The notes: generated by a model not told the origin, from the sequence alone. DNA of 39,968 nucleotides from JAAYYM01 sp964638005 (GCA_964638005.1 CAZWXS010000021.1:1-39968), one strand, 5' to 3'; shown: positions 1-8,074, counted from the first letter of the stretch. Program-made: numbers and translations.

Positions 1-1508
1 AGACTCTTCATCGTCGGAAATAATAAAACATCCCTTATCGCCGGTGAGTTGCTCAAAAGCATCACCATACGGTCGATGCCGAAGCCAATACCGCCTGTGG
101 GCGGCATACCGATTTCGAGTGCGTTCAGGAAATCTTCATCTGTGTGATTTGCTTCCTCATCACCTGCTGCGAATGCTTCTTCCTGTGCAGCAAAACGAGC
201 TCTCTGATCAATCGGGTCATTTAACTCTGAGTAGGCGTTCGCCATTTCCCATCCATTCATGAAGAACTCAAAGCGTTCTACATAATCAGGATTTTCCGGT
301 TTCCTCTTGGTCAACGGTGAGATTTCTACCGGATGATCCATTAAGAAAGTCGGCTGAATCAAGTGTTCCTCTACAAATGCATCGAAGAACAGGTTCAGGA
401 TATCGCCCTTCTTATGACGCTCTTCATATTCTACATGGTGCTCTTTGGCGACAGCTCTTGCTTCTTCCAAAGTATGAATCTCGTTAAAATCAACATTTGC
501 ATATTTCTTGACTGCATCTACCATCGTGATTCTCTCAAACGGTTTGCCGAGATCCATCTCGATTCCGTTATATGTGATGGTCGTAGTGCCCAATACTTCT
601 TTTGCAACATGACGGTACAGGTTCTCTGTCAGATCCATCATACCGTTATAGTCTGTATATGCCTGATACAGCTCCATCAGGGTAAATTCCGGATTGTGCC
701 TGGTATCCAGACCTTCATTACGGAATACACGTCCTATTTCATAGACTCTTTCCAAGCCGCCTACGATCAATCTCTTCAGATACAATTCCAGTGAAATACG
801 AAGCTTCAAATCTTCATCCAGTGCATTGAAATGTGTCTCGAAAGGTCTTGCGGAAGCACCTCCTGCATTGGATACAAGCATCGGTGTCTCCACCTCCATA
901 AATCCCTGTGAATCCAAATAGCTGCGAATTGTAGAGATGATTTTAGAACGCTTTACAAACGTGTCCTTAACCTCACTGTTCATAATCAGATCCACATATC
1001 TCTGACGATAGCGGATATCCGTATTGGTCAGGCCGTGATATTTCTCCGGCAGAATCTGAAGGCTCTTTGACAGGAGTGTTACCTTCGCTGCATGGATAGA
1101 GATTTCCTCTGTCTTGGTCTTGAACACTTCACCTTCAATACCTACGATATCGCCTACGTCAAATTTCTTGAAATCAGCATAAGACTCCTCACCAATGGAA
1201 TCTCTTGCAACATACGACTGGATATTACCCTGCAGATCCTGTACATTGCAAAAGGAAGCCTTACCCATGACACGCTTAGCCATGATACGACCGGCAATTG
1301 ATACCTGTTTGCCCTCAAGTGCATCATATTGTGCTTTGATTTCCTCGCTGTGATGTGTGACATCATATTTCATGATCTGGAACGGATCCTTGCCATCTGC
1401 CTGTAATTGCGCCAATTTCTCTCTGCGCACCTTGAGCAGCTGCTTTATATCCGGCTCTTGATTCTGATTATTTTGGTTCTTCTGCTGTTGGTTCTGATTC
1501 TCACTCAC
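1..1508 (-). CDS. lysS: Lysyl-tRNA synthetase, class II (3' end cut by window edge)
   Basis: This enzyme charges tRNA-Lys with lysine in the cytoplasm. About 502 residues are visible. An anticodon-binding OB fold (roughly residues 45-150) is followed by the class II catalytic core: motif 1 around FMEVETPML, motif 2 as GRVFRNEGLD...RHNPEFT, and motif 3 as GIGFGIDRMVMLL. The visible end, LLFPTMKS, is normally within a few residues of the family's core C-terminus, so little is missing unless a C-terminal extension follows. The start is a GTG at 1506-1508. An AGAGGAG ribosome site lies at 1517-1523, eight bases upstream, and no ATG fits as well. The N-terminus carries an odd Gln/Asn-rich tail, with 13 of residues 4-17 being Q or N. 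It follows greA by about 24 bases and probably shares its promoter. Confidence 0.95.
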   Translation of the reverse strand, partial: MSENQNQQQKNQNNQNQEPDIKQLLKVRREKLAQLQADGKDPFQIMKYDVTHHSEEIKAQYDALEGKQVSIAGRIMAKRVMGKASFCNVQDLQGNIQSYVARDSIGEESYADFKKFDVGDIVGIEGEVFKTKTEEISIHAAKVTLLSKSLQILPEKYHGLTNTDIRYRQRYVDLIMNSEVKDTFVKRSKIISTIRSYLDSQGFMEVETPMLVSNAGGASARPFETHFNALDEDLKLRISLELYLKRLIVGGLERVYEIGRVFRNEGLDTRHNPEFTLMELYQAYTDYNGMMDLTENLYRHVAKEVLGTTTITYNGIEMDLGKPFERITMVDAVKKYANVDFNEIHTLEEARAVAKEHHVEYEERHKKGDILNLFFDAFVEEHLIQPTFLMDHPVEISPLTKRKPENPDYVERFEFFMNGWEMANAYSELNDPIDQRARFAAQEEAFAAGDEEANHTDEDFLNALEIGMPPTGGIGFGIDRMVMLLSNSPAIRDVLLFPTMKS

Positions 1509-1532
1509 TGTATACACTCCTCTTTGAGGTTG

Positions 1533-2015
1533 TTAGTTGGATTTCTGAATATCAACGACCTTGTATTTGAGTACTCCTACCTGTGTCTCCACCTCAATCG
1601 TATCGCCTTTCTTGGCGCCGATCAGTGCTTTTCCGACAGGAGACTCATTTGAAATCTTGCCTTTCAGAGAGTTAGCCTCTGCCGAACCGACAATCTTAAA
1701 TTCCATCTCTTCTTTCAATTCCTTATCCAGGATCTTTACCTTGGAGCCAACGCCGACCTTCTTGGAATCAACTTCGTCTTCCAGTACTACCTCTGCATTT
1801 TTAAGGATTGCTTCGATATCTTCAATACGTGCTTCGATATCGCGCTGCTCATCCTTTGCTGCATCGTATTCCGCATTCTCGGAGAGGTCGCCCTGTGCTC
1901 TTGCTTCCTTTAACTTCTCAGCAACTTCTTTTCTCTGAACCACCTTAAGATCATGCAGTTCATCCTCCAATTTCTTAAGTCCTTCGTACGTTAATATATT
2001 CTTCTTTTCTTCCAT
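1533..2015 (-). CDS. greA: Transcription elongation factor GreA
   Basis: GreA enters the secondary channel of RNA polymerase and stimulates cleavage of backtracked RNA. The 160-residue product has the usual family length. It has an N-terminal antiparallel coiled coil (about residues 8-75) whose tip carries the acidic signature GDLSENAEYDAA (D43 and E46 are the expected Mg-coordinating residues), followed by the C-terminal FKBP-like domain with the SPVGKALIGAKKGD segment. I chose the ATG at 2015. An in-frame GTG four codons upstream (2027) is possible, but a purine-rich AGGCAGGG site sits better for the ATG. It has its own near-consensus promoter and is followed closely by lysS, so the two form a transcription/translation pair. 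Confidence 0.95.
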   Translation of the reverse strand: MEEKKNILTYEGLKKLEDELHDLKVVQRKEVAEKLKEARAQGDLSENAEYDAAKDEQRDIEARIEDIEAILKNAEVVLEDEVDSKKVGVGSKVKILDKELKEEMEFKIVGSAEANSLKGKISNESPVGKALIGAKKGDTIEVETQVGVLKYKVVDIQKSN

Positions 2016-2087
2016 AATATATTGCACCCTGCCTCTCTATCGTTTTATCTGCCTTTTAAGCCTAAAACCCCATTTCACAATGATGGT

Positions 2088-2117
2088 ATTATACTCCATT
2101 TACTTATTTAGTGTCAA
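2088..2117 (-). promoter_or_regulatory. Sigma-A promoter for greA-lysS
   Basis: Read on the minus strand, TTGACA (2112-2117) and TATAAT (2088-2093) are separated by 18 bases. Both hexamers match the consensus perfectly. The -35 element overlaps the last codons and stop of the upstream 151-residue gene (stop at 2114). Transcription would start near 2081, giving a leader of about 65 bases before greA. Confidence 0.85.
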
Positions 2118-2569
2118 GGCTTCATATCCAGTAATATATTTGCCCTCTTCGGAACATGATCACTGATTCGGATCAACAGTCCCGTCTCCTCATACACTTC
2201 ATCTACAAAATTGCTGTAATGCTCCGGTCTTTCTGTAACAATTGCCATATAATTAAAATCCTCATAAATTCGTTCCAACAGCTCATCAGTACTCTCCGTC
2301 CCGTCATCCGTAACGGCAATATACCACTCCCTCCGGGAATTGCGTCTGATGCCGCCTCTCTTATAGGTCACTCGTCTCTTCAGCAGATAAGGTACACCCA
2401 TATGCCCCAGCTCGTCTGCAATGTCTGCCGTAGTGACGATCCCTTCTATCGTCTTCTCTTCAATCAGTCGATGCAGTCTCTTGCGCAGCCTGCGGTACGG
2501 ATGCCCGAATATGCGCTCCCACTTTGTGGGCTCTATGTGAATGATATGCAATAAATGAATTGTTTCCAT
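2114..2569 (-). CDS. Unrecognised 151-residue protein between dusB and greA
   Basis: I do not recognise this family. The product is soluble-looking, with no membrane segment or signal peptide. The N-terminal third is strongly basic (HPYRRLRKRLHRL, then a KRRVTYKRGGIRRNSRREW stretch), which could suit nucleic-acid binding. The C-terminal half is acidic and mixed (TDDGTESTDELLERIYEDFNYMAIVTERPEHY). It follows dusB by 21 bases and is the last gene before the greA promoter, so it is probably co-transcribed with coaX and dusB. No convincing ribosome site precedes the ATG at 2569 (the upstream bases are TATTCCTCT), so the start may be wrong or translation may be coupled to dusB. That the reading frame is real is supported by its tight packing and lack of a competing frame. 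Confidence 0.7.
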   Translation of the reverse strand: METIHLLHIIHIEPTKWERIFGHPYRRLRKRLHRLIEEKTIEGIVTTADIADELGHMGVPYLLKRRVTYKRGGIRRNSRREWYIAVTDDGTESTDELLERIYEDFNYMAIVTERPEHYSNFVDEVYEETGLLIRISDHVPKRANILLDMKP

Positions 2570-2590
2570 AGAGGAATATATGATGACCGG

Positions 2591-3550
2591 CTATTCCATA
2601 TGACTGAGTATCCGCTCCAGATCTTCCTTCGTCTCAATCTCACTGAGACTGTGCCTGAGCTTTGCAGAATGTGGGTAGCCTGCTGTATACCATGCCGCAT
2701 GCTTCCTCATCTCCCTCATCCCGGTATAGACTCCTTTATGAAGAATCAAAAGATCTGCATGTCGCAGAATCATTTCTTTGATTTCCCTCATCCCCGGCTT
2801 TTGCGGCAGTTCCTTTCCGTCCAGGCAAGCATTGATGCTGCTGAATATCCACGGATTCCCTTGCGCTGCCCTGCCGATCATCAGTCCGTCACAGCCTGTT
2901 TCCGTCAACATCCTCTGCGCACTTTCCGTTGAAACAATATCTCCGTTTCCGATGACGGGAATCGAAATTGCTTCCTTGACCTGCCGAATGATATCCCAAT
3001 CCGCTGCACCGCCGTAATATTGCTCTCTTGTCCTGCCGTGTACGGCAACTGCCGCCGCACCGCTTTCCTGCGCAACCTTTGCCATTTCCACAGCATTGAC
3101 ATGAGCCTCGTCAAAACCCTTCCTGATCTTCACCGTCACGGGCTTCTGAATTGCCCTCACAGTCTTCTCAATAATCTTACCTGCGAGTACCGGATTCTTC
3201 ATCAGCGCGGAGCCTTCGCCGTTGTTGACTACCTTTGGCACCGGGCAGCCCATATTGATGTCCAGTATTGCAAACGGACGCTCCTCTATCCGCTTTGCCA
3301 TCTCACTGATGATATCCGGGTCGCTGCCGAATAGCTGCAAAGATACCGGACACTCTTCTTCGTGAATCCGAAGCAGTTCAATCGTATTCCTGTTGTTGAA
3401 ATAAATGGCTTTTGCACTCACCATCTCCATACACAGCAGCCCTGCACCCTGCTCCTTGCACAGCAAACGAAATGGCAGGTCTGTTACGCCTGCCATCGGT
3501 GCCAGTATCACGTTATTCTCTAACTCGACACTTCCGATCCTTAATCTCAT
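2591..3550 (-). CDS. dusB: tRNA-dihydrouridine synthase B
   Basis: This flavoenzyme reduces specific uridines in the tRNA D-loop to dihydrouridine using FMN and NADPH. The 319-residue product has the family's usual length. The N-terminal TIM-barrel segment LAPMAGVTDLPFR binds FMN. The signature DINMGCPVPKVVNNGEGSAL contains the catalytic Cys102. Further FMN and tRNA residues lie in TVKIRKGFD, VHGRTREQYYGGAADW and PVIGNGDI, and GLMIGRAAQGNPWIF closes the barrel. A helical tRNA-recognition domain follows from about residue 240. Its ATG overlaps the coaX stop codon as ATGA (3547-3550), so the two genes are translationally coupled. The coaX-dusB-greA-lysS order resembles neighbourhoods common in Firmicutes. 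Confidence 0.95.
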   Translation of the reverse strand: MRLRIGSVELENNVILAPMAGVTDLPFRLLCKEQGAGLLCMEMVSAKAIYFNNRNTIELLRIHEEECPVSLQLFGSDPDIISEMAKRIEERPFAILDINMGCPVPKVVNNGEGSALMKNPVLAGKIIEKTVRAIQKPVTVKIRKGFDEAHVNAVEMAKVAQESGAAAVAVHGRTREQYYGGAADWDIIRQVKEAISIPVIGNGDIVSTESAQRMLTETGCDGLMIGRAAQGNPWIFSSINACLDGKELPQKPGMREIKEMILRHADLLILHKGVYTGMREMRKHAAWYTAGYPHSAKLRHSLSEIETKEDLERILSHME

Positions 3551-4317
3551 TTCTGATTCCTCTGATAAATCAACTGCAGACCCTTTAGAGTCAGTGTAAT
3601 ATCATATTCATCAATCAGCTTTGTCTCACTTGCAATGATGCGTCCCAGTCCGCCGGTTGCAATGACCTTCAGATTGTCATATCCGGTTTCCTGCTTTACA
3701 CACTTGATGATATATTCTGTCTGTCCGATCTGTCCATATACAAGTCCTGCCTGCATACTGGATATCGTATCCTGCGCAAGAATAGACTTAGGCTTCATGA
3801 TCTCAACCTCCGGCAGTCTCGCCGTGTCCTCCCACAGAGCCTTCGCCGATATACGGATACCCGGAGCCGTAATACCTGCTGTAAATCTTCCGTCTTCGGT
3901 CACAAGGTCATATGTCGTTGCTGTTCCAAAATCAATGACAAGCGCCGGCCCGCCATAAAGTTCATAGGCAGCTACGATATCTACGATTCTGTCTGCACCG
4001 ATCTCCTTTGGATTAGGTGTATCGATCTTAATGCCTGTCTTGGTTCCCGGTCCTACGATCAACGGTGTCTTCTTCATATATTTCTTAATTGCATTGACAA
4101 GGGAATGCATCGTATTCGGTACGACACTTGCAATGACTGCACCCTCAATCTCATCAATATTCACACCCTGGCGCTCGATCAAATCCGAAATCACCATATC
4201 GTACTCATCCGATGTCCGCTGCAAAGCCGACACAATACGGAAGGTCGATACCAGTTCATCCTGATTATATACGCCAAACGTAATATTGGTATTTCCGACA
4301 TCAATCACTAACAGCAT
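3547..4317 (-). CDS. coaX: Type III pantothenate kinase
   Basis: CoaX phosphorylates pantothenate in the first step of coenzyme A synthesis. Type III enzymes belong to the ASKHA fold and need a monovalent cation. The 256-residue product shows the N-terminal phosphate motif DVGNTNITFGV, the substrate motif GADRIVDIVAAYELYG, the second phosphate motif IDFGTATTYDLV, and a C-terminal ATGGLGR adenosine site. I placed the start at the ATG at 4317, eight bases after a clear AAGGAGG. A longer frame starting at 4344 would put that ribosome site inside the gene. It ends in a 4-base overlap with dusB and starts 23 bases after an unknown small gene. Confidence 0.95.
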   Translation of the reverse strand: MLLVIDVGNTNITFGVYNQDELVSTFRIVSALQRTSDEYDMVISDLIERQGVNIDEIEGAVIASVVPNTMHSLVNAIKKYMKKTPLIVGPGTKTGIKIDTPNPKEIGADRIVDIVAAYELYGGPALVIDFGTATTYDLVTEDGRFTAGITAPGIRISAKALWEDTARLPEVEIMKPKSILAQDTISSMQAGLVYGQIGQTEYIIKCVKQETGYDNLKVIATGGLGRIIASETKLIDEYDITLTLKGLQLIYQRNQK

Positions 4318-4340
4318 CCGTTCATCCTCCTTAGACAATC

Positions 4341-4688
4341 TCACTCATCAAGCAATCCTTCTATATTCTCATGCAAAACGACTACCCTGTAATATAGCGA
4401 CAACGATTCCAGCAGTTCTTGTTTCTTTCTCTGGATTTCCTTAACCAGCAGACCGCTTCCCACCTCGTCATACAGATAGTCCTCCGGAGCCGCCGTTACT
4501 TCAAACTGTAACTCTCCGTCTTCATCAAAGACCATGGTAAAGATACCGCCGACTTCCTCTGTAAACAGTACACTTATGATATGCACTTCCTCCTGGATTG
4601 ATTCAGGAAGTCCCTTAAAGAGCGGATTGAAATAGTATTTTTGCTCGTAAGCATTTGCTCCGCAGAGCACTGTCTTTTCGTCCGTCAT
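4341..4688 (-). CDS. Unknown 115-residue protein (possibly DUF6145)
   Basis: A small acidic cytoplasmic protein beginning MTDEKTVLCGANAYEQKYYFNPLF. It resembles a short hypothetical family that I associate with Lachnospiraceae and tentatively remember as DUF6145; this is memory, not a search. No transmembrane segment or metal motif is visible. The middle (GGIFTMVFDEDGELQFEV) looks like beta structure, and the last third (VKEIQRKKQELLESLSLYYRVV) like a helix. The ATG at 4688 is chosen because AAAGGA lies eight bases upstream. A TTG-initiated form six codons longer is less likely. It sits between a small membrane protein and coaX with gaps of about 20 bases, in an apparent argF-to-dusB operon. 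No function is assigned. Confidence 0.75.
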   Translation of the reverse strand: MTDEKTVLCGANAYEQKYYFNPLFKGLPESIQEEVHIISVLFTEEVGGIFTMVFDEDGELQFEVTAAPEDYLYDEVGSGLLVKEIQRKKQELLESLSLYYRVVVLHENIEGLLDE

Positions 4689-4709
4689 GACCCATTCCTT
4701 TTCCAACTT

Positions 4710-5018
4710 CTATAGTATAATCAGACCTGATAACACCACAAAACTAAATACGCATGCAATCAGCAGCAAGATCCCGAATGCAGCAAAGAAAACGCCAAAC
4801 AGCTTGTTCTGTCTCATAATCTTATATGCATTCAATCCCGAAAGAATCGCGCCCAATACAAAGACCAGCGGAAACAGATCCATCCGGTCTTCTCCTCCCG
4901 ACAATGCAATGACTGCAAAGACAATGATTGCAACACCGAGTATCATATTGATGACATCGATTGCAAATCCCGTTGTCCGAACTACATTTTTGAAATACGT
5001 CCTGGTTTCCTTTTTCAT
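4710..5018 (-). CDS. Unknown small membrane protein, three helices
   Basis: The 102-residue product has three hydrophobic segments at about residues 17-40, 48-66 and 72-100. A short basic N-terminus (MKKETRTYFKNVVR) and a loop GGEDRMD separate them, so it should be an inner-membrane protein with most mass inside the bilayer. I do not recognise the family. A modest ribosome site (AGGA, six bases before the ATG) lies over the end of argF, seven bases upstream, so it is probably translated from the argF transcript. It precedes the 115-residue unknown gene by 21 bases. Gene packing supports it as real; function is unknown. Confidence 0.7.
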   Translation of the reverse strand: MKKETRTYFKNVVRTTGFAIDVINMILGVAIIVFAVIALSGGEDRMDLFPLVFVLGAILSGLNAYKIMRQNKLFGVFFAAFGILLLIACVFSFVVLSGLIIL

Positions 5019-5025
5019 ATGATTC

Positions 5026-6012
5026 CTATCCTAATGTCGCTACCATGACCGCCTTGATGGTGTGCATCCTGTTCTCCGCTTCATCAAACACCACATCGGC
5101 ATACTTCTCAAATACTTCATCCGTCACTTCCATCTCGGTCAAGTTGAAGCGTTCTCCCATCTCCTTGCCAATCTTGGTCTTCAGATCATGAAATGCCGGC
5201 AGACAGTGCAGGAAAATAGCATCGCTTCCTGCATTGTTCATAACATCCATCGTCACCTTATAGGGCGACAGATCCTTGATGCGCTCTTCCCATACCTTAT
5301 CGGGCTCACCCATGGAAACCCACACATCCGTATAAATGATGTCCGCGCCTTTGGTTCCTTCCATAACGTCCTCTGTAAAACTAAGCGTTGCACCGCTGTC
5401 CTTCGCATAAGACTCACACTCTTTGATCAGTGCTTCGTTCGGAAAATAACGCTTCGGTGCACATGCCACGAAATCCATGCCCATCTTGGAGCAGGCAATC
5501 ATCAGGGAATTGCCCATATTATAGCGCGCATCTCCCATATAAACCAGCTTCTTTCCTTCCAATGTTCCCAGATGCTCACGAATCGTCAGCAAATCTGCCA
5601 GCATCTGTGTCGGATGGTATTCATTGGTCAGCCCGTTCCACACCGGCACGCCTGAATATTTCGCCAGATCCTCTACAATCTTCTGTTCAAAACCACGATA
5701 TTCGATTCCGTCGAACATCCTGCCGAGTACACGCGCTGTATCCGCGATGCTTTCCTTTTTACCGATCTGTGAACCGGCCGGATCGAGATATGTCGTCCCC
5801 ATACCCATATCATGTGCGGCAACCTCAAATGCACAACGGGTTCTGGTGCTTGTCTTTTCAAAAATCAGTGCTACATTCTTCCCTCTGTAATTGGCAATAT
5901 CAACACCTTTTTTCTTTTTTTCTTTTAAATCCGCCGCCAAATCAAGAAATTCCACAATCTCTTCTTTTGTAAAATCCTTTAATGTTAAAAAGTTACGTCC
6001 CTTCAGACTCAT
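5026..6012 (-). CDS. argF: Ornithine carbamoyltransferase
   Basis: This enzyme makes citrulline from ornithine and carbamoyl phosphate in arginine synthesis, or runs in reverse in arginine fermentation (arcB). All family motifs are present in the 328-residue product: carbamoyl phosphate binding STRTR, the HPTQ motif in NEYHPTQMLADL, the ornithine loop VSMGEP, and the active-site HCLP. The start is the ATG at 6012, seven bases after GAGGAGG; an upstream in-frame extension lacks such a site. No other arginine gene or arcA/arcC neighbour lies nearby, so anabolic and catabolic roles cannot be separated. It is the first gene of a run ending with dusB. An inverted repeat lies in its upstream region at 6072-6107. 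Confidence 0.93.
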   Translation of the reverse strand: MSLKGRNFLTLKDFTKEEIVEFLDLAADLKEKKKKGVDIANYRGKNVALIFEKTSTRTRCAFEVAAHDMGMGTTYLDPAGSQIGKKESIADTARVLGRMFDGIEYRGFEQKIVEDLAKYSGVPVWNGLTNEYHPTQMLADLLTIREHLGTLEGKKLVYMGDARYNMGNSLMIACSKMGMDFVACAPKRYFPNEALIKECESYAKDSGATLSFTEDVMEGTKGADIIYTDVWVSMGEPDKVWEERIKDLSPYKVTMDVMNNAGSDAIFLHCLPAFHDLKTKIGKEMGERFNLTEMEVTDEVFEKYADVVFDEAENRMHTIKAVMVATLG

Positions 6013-6071
6013 CTCTTTTCCTCCTCGTCTCGTATGATCCACTTTACAAATCAAAATAGATTTTAAGCAAA

Positions 6072-6107
6072 ATCACGTTGTCTGCTGTTGGCTGCTGACA
6101 ACGTGAT
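6072..6107 (-). terminator. Stem-loop between SPFH gene and argF, probable terminator or leader hairpin
   Basis: ATCACGTTGTC (6072-6082) and GACAACGTGAT (6097-6107) form a perfect 11-bp stem with a 14-base loop. In the minus-strand reading, the stem follows the SPFH stop codon by 27 bases and is followed by TTTGCTTAAAATC. That is a modest U-rich tail, so a weak intrinsic terminator is the simplest reading. It could also be an attenuator or protein site in the argF leader. Confidence 0.5.
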
Positions 6108-6133
6108 CAATCTTCATTGTAATTTGCATCCTG

Positions 6134-7051
6134 CTATTTGGTCAGTACTTCCTTGATGCTTGTTGCAAGACCTGCCATTCCCTGTATCTCTGAAGGAATG
6201 ATGATCTTGGTTGCCTGACCGTCTGCCGCCTTCTCAAATGCCTCCAGGCTCTTGATTCGAAGAACCGCCTCATCTGCACCGGCTTCCTTGAGATAACGGA
6301 TACCGTCTGCCTTTGCCTGCTGTACCTTGAGAATAGCCTCTGCCTCACCTTCGGCCTCTTTGATTCTCTTTTCCTTTTCCGCTTCCGCACGCAGGATAGC
6401 TGACTGCTTCTCTGCCTCTGCATCAAGGATAACAGACTCCTTCTTTCCTTCTGCAACAAGAATCGTAGACTTCTTTTCACCCTCTGCACGCAGGATAGAT
6501 TCACGTCTTTCACGCTCTGCCTTCATCTGCTTCTCCATTGCATCCTGAATAGCTGCCGGAGGGATGATATTCTTGAGCTCGACTCTGGTCACCTTGATAC
6601 CCCACGGATCTGTTGCGATATCAAGAGATGCTCTCATCTTGGTGTTGATTGTCTCTCTGGATGTCAACGTCTGATCAAGTTCCAGATCACCGATGATATT
6701 TCTCAATGTTGTTGCCGTTAAGTTTTCGATTGCCATAATCGGATTTTCCACACCGTAAGTAAATAACTTCGGATCTGTAATCTGGAAAAATACAACCGTA
6801 TCGATTCTCATCGTTACATTATCCTTTGTGATAACCGGCTGCGGTGCAAAATCCACTACCTGTTCTTTTAAGTTGACTCTTCTTGCAACCTTATCTATGA
6901 AAGGAACCTTAAAATGAATACCTACAGACCATGTACCCTGATATCCACCGAGTCTTTCAACTACATAAGCATGTGCCTGCGGTACGATCTTGACACATGA
7001 TGCCAGTATAATTAAAGCCAGTACAAATAAAATCAATATTGTGTATCCCAT
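6134..7051 (-). CDS. SPFH/stomatin-like membrane scaffold protein (QmcA/HflK-like)
   Basis: The protein belongs to the SPFH (stomatin, prohibitin, flotillin, HflK/C) superfamily of oligomeric membrane scaffolds, often linked to lipid microdomains and membrane-protein quality control. It has one N-terminal transmembrane segment (residues 3-22), then the SPFH core beginning VPQAHAYVVERLGGYQGTWSVGIHFKVPF, with typical TKDNVTMRIDTVVFFQITDP and ITRVELKN-like segments. A long charged coiled coil (about residues 180-255) contains repeats of AEGEKK/AEAEK type. The nfeD partner lies directly upstream, one base apart, and the AAGGAGG ribosome site is inside the end of nfeD. This nfeD-stomatin pairing is a known conserved operon type. 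An exact subfamily name is not secure. Confidence 0.92.
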   Translation of the reverse strand: MGYTILILFVLALIILASCVKIVPQAHAYVVERLGGYQGTWSVGIHFKVPFIDKVARRVNLKEQVVDFAPQPVITKDNVTMRIDTVVFFQITDPKLFTYGVENPIMAIENLTATTLRNIIGDLELDQTLTSRETINTKMRASLDIATDPWGIKVTRVELKNIIPPAAIQDAMEKQMKAERERRESILRAEGEKKSTILVAEGKKESVILDAEAEKQSAILRAEAEKEKRIKEAEGEAEAILKVQQAKADGIRYLKEAGADEAVLRIKSLEAFEKAADGQATKIIIPSEIQGMAGLATSIKEVLTK

Positions 7052-7052
7052 T

Positions 7053-7493
7053 CTAATTTTCCTCCTTGCTTTCCTCTACAATTAGTTTGACTCCCTGAAT
7101 CTCTACCACTTTGACAACTTCTCCGGGCTGAAATTCCCTTTGGCTGTCCTTTGCCCTGGCAGACCATTCCTGTCCGCCTACCGTTACCTGTCCGATACCC
7201 TGCAGATTAATAATCTCACTGGTGACAATACCCTGTGCCCCGATCAGACTCTCTGCATTGGTCTTAATCCTGTCCTTATTAAAATACTTGACCGCCAACG
7301 GTCTTGTAATCAGCAGCAGCGCCACTGAAACCACTAAGAACAAAATCACCTGAACCACTAGAGGTGCTCCCAGCAATGCCGCTATAAAAGCCACCAAAGC
7401 TCCGCCTGCAAACCACAGTGTCGTAAGTCCCAACGTTATAATCTCTATTACCAGCATTATCACTACCAATGCCAACCAAGCCATACTGTTCAT
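7053..7493 (-). CDS. NfeD-like membrane protein
   Basis: NfeD-family proteins have an integral membrane part and a soluble C-terminal OB fold and are typically encoded next to an SPFH protein, as here. The 146-residue product is of the short type lacking the ClpP-like protease domain. It has hydrophobic segments at about residues 4-55 and 60-76, and a C-terminal OB-like region (SLIGAQGIVTSEIINLQGIGQVTVGGQEW... then GEVVKVVEIQGVKLIVE). The ATG at 7493 follows AAGGGAG by eight bases; a GTG six codons upstream is less likely. A sigma-A-type promoter lies just upstream at 7526-7554. Confidence 0.88.
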   Translation of the reverse strand: MNSMAWLALVVIMLVIEIITLGLTTLWFAGGALVAFIAALLGAPLVVQVILFLVVSVALLLITRPLAVKYFNKDRIKTNAESLIGAQGIVTSEIINLQGIGQVTVGGQEWSARAKDSQREFQPGEVVKVVEIQGVKLIVEESKEEN

Positions 7494-7525
7494 GATCACA
7501 TCTCCCTTCACAATCGGCTGCTTCC

Positions 7526-7554
7526 ATCATACAATAACTCACTGTCTTTTACAA
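7526..7554 (-). promoter_or_regulatory. Sigma-A promoter for nfeD-SPFH pair
   Basis: On the minus strand, TTGTAA (7549-7554) and TATGAT (7526-7531) are 17 bases apart. The -10 matches consensus at five of six positions and the -35 at four of six. It lies in the 78-base gap between the DUF212 gene and the nfeD start. Confidence 0.65.
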
Positions 7555-7571
7555 CCTGCACACCGTCTCTG

Positions 7572-8042
7572 TTACAAAAGTGCGGGATACAGAAAAACTG
7601 CAATCAGAATTCCGAGTATCGCACCGGCAAATACCTGTAACGGTGTATGTCCGACTAGTTCCTTGAGCTTCTCTTCTGTAAATTGATGTGCACCCGGAGC
7701 ATCCATATGTGCAAACATATCCATAAATTTATTGAGCACCGCCGCCTGTGTACCTGTCTCTCTTCGAACTCCCGCCGCATCATACATGACTATAATGGAC
7801 AGCACCGCACATATGGCAAATTCAAAGGATGCAGCACCATACTGCATCGTAACCGCCGTTGTCAGTGCACATACAGTCGAAGAATGCGAGCTCGGCATGC
7901 CACCCGAACCAAACAATCTCTCGGGATCAAACGAACGCGTCAGTGCCAGATTGATCAATGTCTTCAAGATCTGCGCCACCGCCCATCCTACTACGGCAAT
8001 CAGAAAAATTCTGTTAGATAATAAATCCCGAATGATGTCCAT
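7572..8042 (-). CDS. Divergent PAP2-family membrane protein (YuiD/DUF212)
   Basis: This 156-residue membrane protein matches the YuiD/DUF212 family, related to acid phosphatase/vanadium haloperoxidase (PAP2) enzymes. Family features visible are an N-terminal hydrophobic segment (residues 12-33), the conserved RLFGSGGMPSSHSSTVCAL phosphatase-like motif (residues 43-61), helices through ICAVLSIIVMYDAAGVRRETG, the GHTPLQVFAGAILG segment and a final transmembrane helix. The full PAP2 triad is not visible, so enzymatic activity on lipid phosphates is uncertain. The start is supported by AAGGAAGGA seven bases before the ATG and by a good promoter at 8075-8103. It is divergently arranged with the plus-strand gene at 8181. 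Confidence 0.9.
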   Translation of the reverse strand: MDIIRDLLSNRIFLIAVVGWAVAQILKTLINLALTRSFDPERLFGSGGMPSSHSSTVCALTTAVTMQYGAASFEFAICAVLSIIVMYDAAGVRRETGTQAAVLNKFMDMFAHMDAPGAHQFTEEKLKELVGHTPLQVFAGAILGILIAVFLYPALL

Positions 8043-8074
8043 AAATAAATCCTTCCTTTGTATATAACGAATTT

